Part shown: one piece after another, positions 35,169 through 46,275 of the stretch
Layout: each line of letters opens with the position of its first letter
Numbering within the stretch: position 1 is the stretch's first letter
Source of the DNA: Adiantum capillus-veneris
Taxonomy: Eukaryota; Streptophyta; Polypodiopsida; Polypodiales; Pteridaceae
Reading direction: 5' to 3'
NCBI GenBank assembly: GCA_014529385.2
Contig: CM043971.1
Span: forward strand, 82,999,340-83,063,339
DNA length: 64,000 nt
The notes under the pieces: generated by a model
Seen by the model: only the letters and a program-made list of their open reading frames with translations
Database searches by the model: none
Told to the model about the DNA's origin: nothing
Position numbers and translations under genes: made by a program

Positions 35169-38100
35169 TCAAGAGATGGGAGGAGGGAAAAGCCACACAG
35201 GTGGACAGTAGTGCCATCCGAGCACCCCCTGGACTATGGTGTAGAAAGGCCCAGGGCGCCAGAGTCGAAGGAAAGCCTCGCAACGCTCCTGCATGCGGTC
35301 GGAGCTGCCCTGTAGTCCCTCAAGCTGTCCTCTGAGAGTATGGATCAGCTCTAGCCAAAAGTCACGAACAGTCTCTGCTGGTGGCACAGGGCGAGCCTCA
35401 AAGATGCGGAAACAACGGGCCCGCCAAATGAACCAAGTGTCAGGCCACTGATGAGCTCCCAACACTCCTCTCTCTCACTGCACCACTCCAGTGGAGTAAG
35501 CTCTGTAGCAGGCTGAAGTGTAGGTCGCCCCCCCTGTATCACTATCATCCTGTTAGTGGAAGATAGCTCAAACTGAAGTGCCGGGCCCGTGAGGGTGGAC
35601 CAAGCCGTTGCCCCCCAAGTGTACCGTCGAGCCGTGGAGAGAGCAGGCATTAGCCGAAGAACTCGTAGCCACACCTGCTGGGCCGAGGGACAGTCCCAAA
35701 GACAGTGACGCTGACTCTCCACCAAATGGTCACAAGCTGCACATGTGGCCGAGAGACCACTATGCACAAGCCAGCTCCCTACTGCTGTGGCTCTATGTGT
35801 GACCAGCCATTGAAACAAGGTGACTCGCCTCGGCTGTCTGGAGTCCCACAGCCTCTACCAAAAAGCTACCAAGAACTTGACTGTGAGGACCTCCTCCTGC
35901 CAATGACGTGCTGCATCGGGGCGGGCCTCTCTGTGTGCTGCAAGTATATGACGTCCAAGCCGAACAGTGTATTGAAAGAAGGGGACTCCTGGGCGGTCTG
36001 CAGAAGAGAAGGGGTCCCTCCATAGCCACTCACCAGGATCCCACTGTACTTGTGCCAGTGGACAACACTCCCAAGCCCATAGTCTCCAGTGTCTTGTCTC
36101 AAGAGTTACTGGGTCAGGGTCTAAGACGCAAGTCCTCCCACAATTGCCCACAACTCGGATCCTTTGGAAACAGCACTCTGCTACCTGCGGGGCCTCTACT
36201 GCAACTCGCTGTAAGCGTCCCCCACCCTGAAGCTCGAAGAACATGGCTGGGACAGTCTCTGAGCAAGCCTTGACTGAAATGAGAACCTCTAGTCGTGTGA
36301 AGGCTCCCATCCACCGGGGTGCTACTGGCTTGAGAGGCGTGAGCCACTCAGCTGGAACTGACTCTGAGATGTCTTGACACATGCTTTGCACCCCTCTCAT
36401 GCCCTATAGCTGGACAACTTGCACCTCCTCCGACAAACATGTGAACTCTAGCCAGTCACCTAGAGAGCACGCTGGACCAGCTGCCATGGGACCCCAAGAA
36501 ACAAGAGGCCGACTCCCAACCAAGTGGCCTCTCTGAGTGCTAACCATGGGGTTCCAGACGAGGGGCTGCCGTAGGCGCTCCTCTGTGCACGTCGGCGGTC
36601 TCTGCTCTAGGCCACGCCGTAAGAGCTCCCAAGATCGAAGCAAACTCACAGCAAATCGGTCCTCCAGTCTCCTGCTCAAACCAACTCGGCGCAGCTCTCT
36701 AAAGATCCATCTGGTCGAAGGTTGCCAAGGGCCTCCTGACTGAGGCACCCTGGCACGAATCCTCTGCAGCAAGAACTCCTTCCAGGGCTCCTCGCCTGGA
36801 AGAAGTCCTCTGACGACGAACTTCCCAAGAAGGGCTCTGCTCTGCTGTGCTGGATCAATGATCCCAAGCCCTCCCTGAGAACAAGGAAGTGTGATGACCG
36901 ACCAAGCCACCTTGGCTCGGGCAATCTGAGTGTCCCGACCTGACCAAAGGAAGTTCCTGATCAGCCTCTCTACCTGGCTGATACAAGAACTCGAGAAGAT
37001 CCAGCAAGAAGTGATGTACCACATAGTCGCCAACAACACCTGGTTGGCAACTACTACTCTACCAGCCAGCGAAAGTCGTGCTGAGCTCCAATGTAACAGC
37101 TATCTCCTGATGGACAGGAGAAGAGGAGCAATCTGTTGCTCGGGGAACAAGTCCAAGCCAACCTGACAACCCAAGTACCGAACTGCAGTCCCTGGAGGAA
37201 TCCACTTGAAACCCTCTCCTGGCATCCAATCTGGCACAGGAGCACTGCCAACCGAGAAAGCCACTGTCTTTCTCCAGTTGATCAGTGCGCCCGATGCACA
37301 GCAGAAGGTCTCCAAAGCCTGCTCACATCTGTGTAAATTGGCCTCCTGGCCCTCTAAGTACAAGACCGAGTCGTCGGCAAACTCAGCGTCCAGAAGCTCA
37401 TCTCCCCGTATAGGGAGTGCTAAGCCCTTCAGACCAACCTGCTGTGACAACAAAAATCTGCTCATCGCCTTCGCATAAAACAGAAAGAGAAAGGGGGAAA
37501 GAGGACAACCCTGTCTGACCGATCGTGTGAGCATGAAGCGCTCACCTCTACTGCCTGCCAAAAGCACCTGACTATGAGCCTGTCTGTACAAAGCTGACAC
37601 CCCTCTGATCCAAGCATCTGAGAAGCCCATCCTGCGTAGCGTGCCCTCTAGAAGGTCCCAGTCAACTCTGTCGTTTGCCTTCTCAAAATCGAGAAGAAGA
37701 ATCACAAGGTCCTCCCCACGGAGTCGTGCGAGGGCAGAAGCCTCCCAGAAGGTGAAGATGTTGTCAAGGATACTGTGTTCCTTGACAAAACCTGTCTGAG
37801 TCCCATGTATAAGGCTCTCCAAAAGTGGCTGAATCCTCAAACTCAGAGCCTTGGCAAGAATTTTGTAGGCTGAGTTTAGGATGGTGATGGGGCGCCACTA
37901 TCGAATCTCATCCAAGGAGCCACCCTCCTTTGGAATGAGGTAAATCAGGCCCTCACTCATGCTATCCGGCATCACTCCTGTGAGCAGAATGTACTGAAAG
38001 GCACTACACAGATCTGGGCCAAGCAGGTCCCAGTACTCCAAGAAGAAACTGGGAGTCAGCGCATCCTCACCTGGATAGCTACCACGAGGGAGGGCCCTAA

Positions 38101-39520
38101 GAGCCGTGTGCAGCTCCTCAAGTTGAAGAGGTATCTCTAGCCTCTGGCGCATCTCCTCAGTCACAAGACAAGGCATCTGTGCCCAAACCTGCTCCCTGCA
38201 TGCATCCTGTCTCTCTGACTGGGGCTCAGCCGGCAATAACTCATGGTAAAAGTCAGTAGCAACTGCACGCATATCCTCGGGCTCACAAACAACTGACCCA
38301 TCTGGTCTCCTCAACTGATTGACCTTGGCATGCGAGTGCCGAGGTCCCACTGTCTCAAAAAAAGCACCTGTCACTCTGTCACCCACCTGAGTCGACTGAG
38401 ATGCCTGTCGGTGAAAGGCAAACGCGCCTCGCCTCTCCTCTTCGCAAGCAAGCTCCTGTCGAGCCTGTTGTAACTGCTCCTCCAACCATGGACTGTCTGG
38501 ATGCTGCTCCTGCATCCTCTGTAGTGAAGCAGTGCGTCGTCTGAGATGCTGCTCCTCCTCTCTCGCTGCAGGCCGTCGAGCCAGAGACTCTTGTAGAAAA
38601 AAGTGGCTAAGCTGAGCTAGGCCTAAGGCCACTCTGTCTACAGGTAGAGCCTGGTTGTCCATGCCGTCTGTCCAGAGAGCCTCTACCCTCTCTCTGAGTG
38701 CTGAGTCCAACAAGACCCGCTCTGGGATGCGAAGCATCGTGCTCCCACTTCTCTGCCTTTCTGCCACTGTGAGGATCACTAGCGTATGGTCCGATAAGGA
38801 TGTCCCTGCCAGGATGCCCACTGAGCCCCCCAAGTCACTGAAGTGGTCACTAGTGTAGAAGCGATCTATTCGCGATAGATTCACTCCTCCCACTCTGCGG
38901 TCCGATCTAGAGAAGGCAAGACTCTTTGCAGGCCTCACAAAGCCAGAATGCTGCCATGTATCCGAGACCCTCAAAGTTATACACAACCTCTCCCAAACTG
39001 CTAACTCGACTCCATGCACAGTAGCATGGCTGCGTCCGATCCTGTCGTAAGGGTCCTCCAACATGTTGAAGTCCCCTCCTACACACCAATGGTCAACCTG
39101 TGGCAAAGACTCGACAATCTGTGACCAAAACTCTGCACGAGCACTCGCCACATTGGACGCATAGATGTTCAGGAAGCCCACAAGGCCACCCTGAAGCTGC
39201 ATAGTAATCCACTGAGCCCTGCCTGGCACAATAATCCCTCTGCCCACAATGGCCTGCTGCAATGAGTCCGCAATAGTCATACATACCCCACCCTGGATGC
39301 CTCCAGGTCCAAAAGCAGCTGACCAAAAGGTATCATACCGTCCACGCAAAATCTGACCACATCGCCGAATGCGGCTCTCAGACAAATGGTGCTCCTGAAG
39401 CATAAGGAGATCAATCTCTCCTCCCACAAGGCAACGCTGAAGCTCCTGACGCAATCGGCCCCGCTGTCGCTGAAACTGGGGCCCACCTAGTCCTTGCACG
39501 TTCCACGAGACGATCCTCAT
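35169..39520 (-). pseudogene. LINE A ORF2: APE endonuclease, RT, zinc-binding tail
   Basis: The ORF starts at the ATG at 39518-39520. The endonuclease domain is complete at its start (MRIVSWNVQGLGG, LMLQEHHLSE, GGDFNMLEDPYDR, SLSDHTLVIL). RT follows with KEHSILDNI, FEKANDRVDWD, VRQGCPLSPFLF and the FADD catalytic box near 37370-37381. A Cys-rich zf-RVT segment (CAACDHLVESQRHCLWDCP) lies near 35700-35760. Four in-frame stops, at 37898, 37100, 36404 and 35855, interrupt one otherwise continuous frame. All are TAG, each consistent with a lost CAG codon. A frameshift near 35470 leads to the last segment (WFIWRARCFRIFE), ending at 35169. It would nick target DNA and reverse-transcribe LINE RNA; as read it is inactive. 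Confidence 0.92.
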
Positions 39521-40293
39521 GGGGAGCGATAGAGAACAGATGATGCCGCAACAGCAAGACAGGCTATCTTCGAGGCTGGCTTGGATGGGGAGTAATCCGC
39601 ATCCGAGCGTCCTCTAGATAGGCGAGACTGCAGTGAGTGCCTGGCCCAAGCCCAAGCAGAGCGAGCCGTGCGTAAAGCAACCTCCTCTGTCCAGGAGTCC
39701 TCATGAATGTATACATAGCAAGGCAAACACTGTGTATCAACAAAAGAGTACACCACAATGTGCCTACATCCTGCCGAGTTTGGGGGTGTCACCGCAAACT
39801 TGGCCAGTGGCCACAAAGTCTGCAACAAATCTGTAACTCCAAGTTCTCCCATGTGATGAGAGAACTCGAGAACCTGTGTATGCAACCATCCCACCATTGA
39901 GTCTAGGCACCACTCTGTCTCGGTCCTCCCATAGAGGGGGAAGGAGAAACCAACTGCTGAGTCCAAGGCCTCTGTTCCCCTAGCGGCGAGGAACAAAGCG
40001 TGGACCCTGAAGCAGGCTGCCTCGTGGTCTGCTGCGGAATCGCTGAGGAAGCGAGTGAACCCGTAGTCGAAGAAATCCCAGCGGCGTCGGAGGTCAATGC
40101 TCGTCAGACCACGAGGGATAGCTGCAAGGGAAGATGTCTGAATCTGTAGAGGGGGCCGCAAGAAGGGCTGACCCTCTCTCGCTAGGCGACTCGTGACAAA
40201 GGCGTTGCCAAGAGATCTCCTAGCCGCCGGCGAGGGACCAGTCTCATGAGGCGACTGTGGTACTGGAGCAGGAGGAGGGGGAGAAGGAGCTGG

Positions 40294-40340
<47 letters not shown>

Positions 40341-41460
40341 CGGAGGAGAAGAGAAGCGGGGTGGGACGACAGAGACAGAAGGGGGAGGAGGGGAGTAGGC
40401 GGGAGCAGAGGGCGGGGGAGAGGATGTGGAGGAGGAGGGGAAATCTGAAGGTGGGGCGGCTGGCGAGGGTGAAGCTGAGGTGGAGGCTGGCGTAGGGGGT
40501 CCTCCTGCTCAAGAGGACCAAAGCGGTTCCCCGTGGGAACCCACTGCTGCTGAGTAAGCACCTCAGGGCCACTTTGAGTGCCAAGATGTCGCTGTGGCCC
40601 CTGGCGTCGACGGCCACGGGCCTGCTGCCACCCCTCCTTCGCTGGAGCCCCAGGCTCGGAGGATGGCTCTGAATCTGTGCGCTATGCCGCTAGCTGTGGT
40701 TGCGGCCCAGCCTTGGCAGGCTGGGGCTGAGGCTGAGGTGTAGGTCGTGGCCTCCTCCGTGGACAGGCCTTCGCTAGGTGGCCCATCTGTCTGCAAATGA
40801 AGCACTGGTTCGGGAGACCCGAGTACTCCACACTCTGTCTAAACCAACCCCCACTCACCCGAGGCAGAAGGATGACCTTCGGGAGCGTGTGGGTATCTCT
40901 GACCAAAACTCGAACTGAAGGATGCCAGCTGCCTTGGCAGCTACTGATGCTGCCGTACGAGGTGTCTCCAGGACAGTCCCGATGGCGGAGCCAATCCTGG
41001 AGAGAAGTGGAAGGTACTCCCTCCGTAAACCCGGAAAGCAAACTGAGACGGGGATGTCTGCCTCCTCTACGAGCACATCCGAAGTCGGGTCAAAACCATG
41101 TCGCCACTGTCGAAAGTGGGCGCGTGATGCTCGGATGGCCAGTGGACTCATAGCTATGACCTTGGAGGCCATCTTGGAAGTCTCAAACTCGATCTGGTAG
41201 TACCCCCGTCTGAAAATTTGGACATCCAAGATCTTGCCCACCTCTGCGAGAAGGCGGGCCTGGAGAAGGTCTCGCAGCTCTCCTCTGCTAGGACGGGTGC
41301 CGAGAACCTTGCAGATGAGAGAAGTCGCCTGCAAGCACTCTACCTCTGCGGCAAGGCTCGCTTGCTCTGTCGGCGAAAGAGCAAGTCGAATGGTGGGCTC
41401 AACGGGGTCGGGCGAGGGGGCTTCAGGCTAGTCCCTCTGTGGCGGAGCTGGAGCCTCCAT
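39517..41460 (-). pseudogene. LINE A ORF1: DUF4283-like, CCHC knuckle, polyproline, novel C-terminus
   Basis: The likely start is the ATG at 41458-41460. An amber codon sits at codon 11 (41428-41430). A DUF4283-like RNA-binding region follows (ARLLAEVGKILDVQ, YYQIEFE, LSRIGSAIGT), a frameshift near 40930, then a zinc knuckle CFICRQMGHLAKAC near 40790. Another in-frame TAG lies at 40682-40684. A Gln/Pro-rich linker leads into a run of 44 C residues (minus strand; 40297-40340) encoding polyproline, after which the frame depends on homopolymer length. The last ~240 residues (RRRWDFFDYGFTRFL, FPLYGRTETEWCLDSM, VVYSFVDTQCLPCY) form a conserved-looking globular region I cannot assign. The stop overlaps the ORF2 start as ATGA (39517-39520). 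Confidence 0.82.
40297..40340. repeat. Poly(G)44 tract
   Basis: An uninterrupted run of 44 G on the plus strand (C on the LINE coding strand). The exact length in an assembly should be treated with caution. Confidence 0.85.
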
Positions 41461-41590
41461 CTGTGTCTACTACTGAGTCGAAGAAGCGGACGGTGAAGGA
41501 AGTCTGCAACCGAGTACGCCGAGCACTCGTCCGAAGAAGAAATGCTGCAGAGCCAGGTGTATAAGACCTTCGGGAACAGTGAGGACGATA

Positions 41591-41617
41591 GGGGGGGGGG
41601 GGGGGGGGGGGGGGGAG

Positions 41618-41652
<35 letters not shown>

Positions 41653-41660
41653 GAGGGGCA

Positions 41661-41756
<96 letters not shown>

Positions 41757-41771
41757 AAGGGGAGGAAGCAC

Positions 41772-41805
<34 letters not shown>

Positions 41806-41815
41806 GGGGCAACAG
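41591..41815. repeat. Extended poly(G) block at the LINE A 5' end
   Basis: Runs of about 25, 29, 43, 49 and 31 G (41591-41615, 41621-41649, 41661-41703, 41705-41753, 41774-41804) are separated only by short AGGGA, CAGGAGGGGCA and similar breaks. It lies in the LINE leader upstream of ORF1. The long Pro and Gly frames here are artefacts of composition. Confidence 0.85.
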
Positions 41816-41867
41816 TAGCGAGCTAGCAATGTGTTGCAGCGCTCGGCGAGGAAATCCGATGCTATTG

Positions 41868-42316
41868 ATATTATCTTACTCTCATTGTGAAGAACCAAGA
41901 CACTGCTCCTTTGGCAAGATCACTTATCACACCCCTCATATACACTATAGGGAAGGGCTTTGATAAGCCCAAGGGACCCGATTTCAGTCTTGGCAAGCGA
42001 GAGTGAGGGAATAATGGGGTGTAATTAAGGCCTACTACCGTAGAGTGAGACACCAATGCAACTAAGATGACTGTCCAGATTTCTTTGTAAGATGGATCAA
42101 CCACTTGGGCTTACCTACAGCCCGCGTAATGAGAGGCACATTTGTGCATGTTCCTTGATTGGAGAAGAGACCTTTGCAGTGATACCTACCATAAAGACCA
42201 TCCAAACACAAAGCACCTCTTATGGCTACCAATATCAAGAAGGATGTGGTGACCATGTTGTAAAAGATTCTCAGGCTCCCATCCATATGAATTCTTATGT
42301 ATTATGCAAATGTCAT
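41868..42316. other. Unannotated spacer
   Basis: Nothing recognised. It is the continuation of the POD1 downstream flank across the LINE A target site. Confidence 0.4.
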
Positions 42317-42334
42317 TCTCTCTCTCTCTCTCTC

Positions 42335-42447
42335 AAGTGGTAGATTGGTTATACCATTTCCCTCTTGAATAACAGGTCTTGAGTTCAACTCTCCTCGTTG
42401 GCTAGATCTTTAAGGTCTCTTGGGATAGTTTCCGACGACGTTAAAAC
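42335..42447 (+). mobile_element. tRNA-derived SINE candidate
   Basis: The sequence has an A-box-like TGGTAGATTGG (42338-42348) and a B box GTTCAACTC (42383-42391) spaced 45 bases apart, as in tRNA-type RNA polymerase III promoters. The anticodon and acceptor stems do not pair well, so it is not a working tRNA gene. It ends GACGTTAAAAC (42437-42447), close to the GACGTTAATAC near the 3' end of the LINE at 52.3 kb. A (CT)n tract (42317-42334) lies directly before it and a CTT/CT tract (42448-42472) directly after. Confidence 0.6.
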
Positions 42448-42472
42448 TCTCTTCTTCTTCTTCTTCTCTCTC

Positions 42473-43089
42473 ATAAAAGCAAAATTTTGAGCTTGGGATG
42501 GATGTAAGACATTCGAAAGTGGGTCGAGGGATTGCAACACTCTCACTTGATGATGCGTCACTAGACCCTACAATAATGAGGCTTTCCTATTATGCCGATT
42601 TATCAAAGCGAGGGAAAAGTGCAAAGGTTCACACTTTATGCATTACACCACTCACGTTGCCCCCAATTACAAAAGCATATTCTTTTGAGAACACACACAC
42701 TTGTACATGATTGAGCCTATCCATTTTTGAACCATAGCATCGATCCGGCTTAGCTCCCTCTCCCTTCAATTGGAGACAAGGTGTTGAGGCACTGGGGAAG
42801 AGTCCTTGTATCCACACTACGCCCCTTGCAAGTTCGAGATGTGAGCTTCACACCCTACTTGAGTGCTCAATTGTGGATCACATTCCGGATTGCTTCCATC
42901 ACATGTTTAGCGTGGACCACTTCCAACATACCTTTCTGCCCCAGCCACTTTGTGGACTCTTGGTGACCAGGCTCATATCCATAGTCCTTGAGTATATAGA
43001 GATTGATAAGCTAAACGTAGAGCATGTGACATGTTTCATGTCATCCAATAGGTCATAGTTAAACTTTAAGGACTATTATACAATCTACG
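42473..43089. other. Unannotated spacer
   Basis: No supported ORF or repeat seen. Confidence 0.4.

Positions 43090-43158
<69 letters not shown>
43090..43158. repeat. Poly(C)69 tract
   Basis: 69 consecutive C residues on the plus strand, outside any recognised element. Confidence 0.85.
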
Positions 43159-43160
<2 letters not shown>

Positions 43161-43814
43161 TCCTCTTTCTTTTAGCCACCACCCAAAAAAAAAACCCAAA
43201 GCAAAAAGCCAACATAAAGATTTATAAATAAGCTTTTGAAGTTTTAAATAATCTACATTTTTGTTATGAGTCATATTTTAGGTATACTACAAGAAGAAAA
43301 TCTTGATTCAACACTCAACACACTAACAAAAGGCCTTCAACGTAGAAGATGATTACGGTAAAGACATCTAGTAGACCTTACAAGTTGCAAGTTTACATTC
43401 TTGAAAATATATACGTTTGTACCTTGTATACCTTGCACGAAGTTTATGGCGTTTATGATATTGATCATTGACATCAATGGAAAAACACGTTAGAGAAGAT
43501 TCAAGGTGTCTTTTTACCCTTTTCAGTGTAAGATGCTTACACTGCAAAGTAGAACGAGAAGCTACCCACGTGGCAGGAAGCAAAAGTGTAGCTCTAGCAT
43601 TAGAACAAAAGGAGATCATAGCTCAGCAAGCAACTTCAATAGAGGGATATAATAATTTGATAGGCCATCCTCCTAATTGTCCAAAGTACTATTTTTTGAA
43701 GTATCACAAAAAAATATAGTAGGTAATGTATATCCTCTTTTGACTTATTTCCTTACAGTGCAAGAATTCATTTTGGAAGTTTTGAGGATCTGTCTGTGCT
43801 TCGTTTTCACATTA

Positions 43815-43845
<31 letters not shown>

Positions 43846-43959
43846 GCAATCAATCGATTGTATTTACAGTCAATAAATTGTTATTTTGAATGCCCGCTTG
43901 TAATTGTTGAGGTACATAATGTTCTCTGCTCACACACTACTCTCTCTCCCTCTCTCCCT

Positions 43960-44015
<56 letters not shown>

Positions 44016-44932
44016 GTATGAAAAAAACCTCAATCATTGTCAATACCAAGTTATTCTCATTCTCAGCTTGTAGATTTTTATGTGGTAAGTTATCTCAAAA
44101 AGTCACACTAGTTGGATTTCTAAAAGAAGCCTTAAACTGGTTTATGAGCTCGTAGGAAGAAAAGCGAGCTGCAAGCCTCTTGTCGCCTTGTCTGAACTTG
44201 GAGGAGGCAAAGTAAAAAAGAGGGGGAGGTTGAGAGAGGCATGCAGTCTTGGGGGGCAAGGGAGGTCGAAAGAGCTATGGTGGGCCTGGAGGAAGAGAAA
44301 GCTTGCCTGCAACAAACCAGGTCTAGCCACAATGGTTTGACATCCCTCTAGCCACAATGGTTTGACATCCCTCTGCATGTGATTTCCACCGCAACATTTG
44401 GACCCAACTTTAGTGAAGGAGGGAGTAAAGCATACATTTGACTTTTTCATGTAAAGCATTGATTTTTGGCTTTCTAAAATAATTCTTAAGAGGAGAAGAC
44501 AATTAGGTGGACATTTGCAATTTTATTATTGGTCTGCAGAAGGCCATAGGGGAAGGTTGAGAAAAAGTGCAAACTTTGAGGCGTTGATACAAAGCGTGCT
44601 GATGGTGGATAGGGTTCTCTTTGGTTGAAAAGGAAATTTTTGTAAACGTTATATCTTCCTTCGAAATTCTAAAAGGGTCTTTCTCTCGATGTAACTTTGT
44701 CTCTTCGTTTAAGTCTCTCTTGACTTTCTTTTTCTTTTGTCTTTGTTTACTTTGTAAATGGATCCCTTCATTTAAGGACCTAAGCCTTTTCAATTGCTTG
44801 GTTTGGACTGTATTCATCTTTTCATTCAAGAACTTCAAGAATTTCTTTTCAAACCAACCCAAAATGTGATTCACGTAAGCAGATGTGCTCCTACCAAATT
44901 TGGCAGTGGACTATCTGCACAAACCTCCTCTC

Positions 44933-44940
<8 letters not shown>
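43159..44940. other. Gene-poor spacer with (CT)n tracts
   Basis: It holds (CT)n tracts near 43815-43845 and 43966-44012, and a 25-bp direct repeat (TAGCCACAATGGTTTGACATC) at about 44326 and 44351. No gene is supported. Confidence 0.5.

Positions 44941-44985
<45 letters not shown>
44941..44985. repeat. (CT)n tract flanking LINE B on the left
   Basis: About 22 CT units lie directly before the first LINE codon recognised. Confidence 0.95.
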
Positions 44986-44988
<3 letters not shown>

Positions 44989-45423
44989 TTTGTGGATTTT
45001 TGCAAAGCTTTTGACACAGTGCCGAGAGCTAGACTTATACGCAGACTACAGGACATGGGTGTGCCTGATATGGGGTATTCTGGCTCTATACAGGACAGTG
45101 ATGGGGCGGGTATGCACCACTGAGGGAATGTTTGACATGGTCCACTCAACTTTTGGAGTAAAGCAGGGATGCCACCTATCCTCGACTCTTTTTGGGATGT
45201 ATGTGGATGAGTTTTCGGACTATGTAGAGCGTAAAGGAGACAGGGGGGCTCAGCTAGCAGGGACATGGATTCCGTTGTTACTATATGCTGATGACATTGT
45301 GCTGATTTTTGACTCTCCAGAGGGGATGCAACGTCATTTGGATGCTCTGCATACAGTTGCTTGTGACAGTGGATTGTCGATCAATCTGGGAAAAACCAAG
45401 GTTATGGTGTTCAACACCACACC
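44986..45423 (+). pseudogene. LINE B reverse transcriptase, partial
   Basis: The first frame reads FVDFCKAFDTVPRARLIRRL (44988-45047), a classic non-LTR RT motif. After a frameshift near 45065 it continues FGVKQGCHLSSTLFGMYVDE and the YADD box at 45284-45295, then GLSINLGKTKVMVFN. Copia B cuts it at 45423. This RT is unlike LINE A's and belongs to another LINE lineage. Confidence 0.88.
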
Positions 45424-46179
45424 TGTTGGTATACTTGCAATGCCCACCTCTCTCAGTTTTTCCACCATAATATATGTTGACAATTTGTAAGGCCCCCGTA
45501 TGAGGAGAAGCCAATGGTACACATATATTTGGTGGATTCCAGCTTTGTACGCTGATGAGATCTCTATTTGTGATCGTGGATGGTATGGAGCAAATTCAAG
45601 CCCGCCTTTTTAATCCTTTCGTCGGAATATTCTTTTTCGTCGGAATACCTTGGTTGGATGACGGTCGGAAGACAATCGAAAAATGGCCGTCTCGTGGCCG
45701 GTTGTCCGTGGTCTTTGGCCGGTAGTCGACAAGCGGTGGTCTTTGGCCGGTGGCCGGATTTCCTTGGCCGGTGGCCGATTTCTAGGAGGACTTGTCTACC
45801 CAAAAGCGGCTACACATGGGCACATGGGAGAGTCCTACTTGGACTTCGCTATCTAAGGGCGGCTGCACATGGGCGTTTAGAGGCTCTGTTACATCTATAT
45901 AAGGAGGCCTTCTCATGAGTAATTCAATAGAATGGTGTGCACACTTGATGCACATAACACATCCTTGTGTAAGGATTGTTAGCCCCTTGTATTCCTACTT
46001 GCTCTAGTTGTCTAAATCGCCACCTAAGCTCTACCTTGAGAGCGCATGGGTGGATGACGCCATCACTTTGTAATAGTGTGCTTATTTAAATTTTTTGATT
46101 TTTCACTAATCTACTTTGCATCGTATTTCTCTCTACTCTCCTTGCTACTAGATCCTTATTGTATTCCTCATTTCTTACA
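45424..46179 (+). repeat. 5' LTR of copia B
   Basis: TGTTGGTATAC...TTTCTTACA. A TATA-like ACATCTATATAAGG is near 45890-45903, and a GC-rich GGCCGGT-type motif recurs around 45690-45775. Confidence 0.92.
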
Positions 46180-46191
46180 TGGTATTAGAGC
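46180..46191 (+). promoter_or_regulatory. Primer binding site of copia B
   Basis: TGGTATTAGAGC directly follows the LTR; it differs from the common TGGTATCAGAGC by one base. Confidence 0.88.
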
Positions 46192-46275
46192 ACTAGGTGC
46201 TCGTAGCTATGAAAGTATGAGACGTACTTGTATTACTTTGCAAAATCAATTATGTCGACGTCTTGAAGTGCTGCT

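Larger units (their letters stand above)
35021..41856 (-). mobile_element. Near full-length L1-type LINE (LINE A)
   Basis: On the minus strand: a leader with poly(C) runs, ORF1 with a CCHC knuckle, ORF2 with endonuclease, RT and zf-RVT, and a 3' oligo(A) seen as T10 at 35024-35033. CGATGCTATTG occurs at both ends (35010-35020 and 41857-41867) and extends to about 15 bp with one mismatch, as expected of a target duplication. So it appears to be a full-length insertion of about 6.8 kb, 0.7 kb downstream of POD1. Confidence 0.88.

Noticed and set aside
35855-41430. Amber recoding (TAG read as glutamine) in LINE A
   Set aside because: The host gene uses TAG as its stop and copia A also has frameshifts; mutation of CAG by cytosine deamination is simpler.
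41340-41898. Long proline or glycine frames on both strands
   Set aside because: Products of homopolymer G/C in the LINE leader; not evidence of a protein.
42331-42402. Functional tRNA gene
   Set aside because: A and B boxes are present but acceptor and anticodon stems do not pair, so a SINE head is the better reading.
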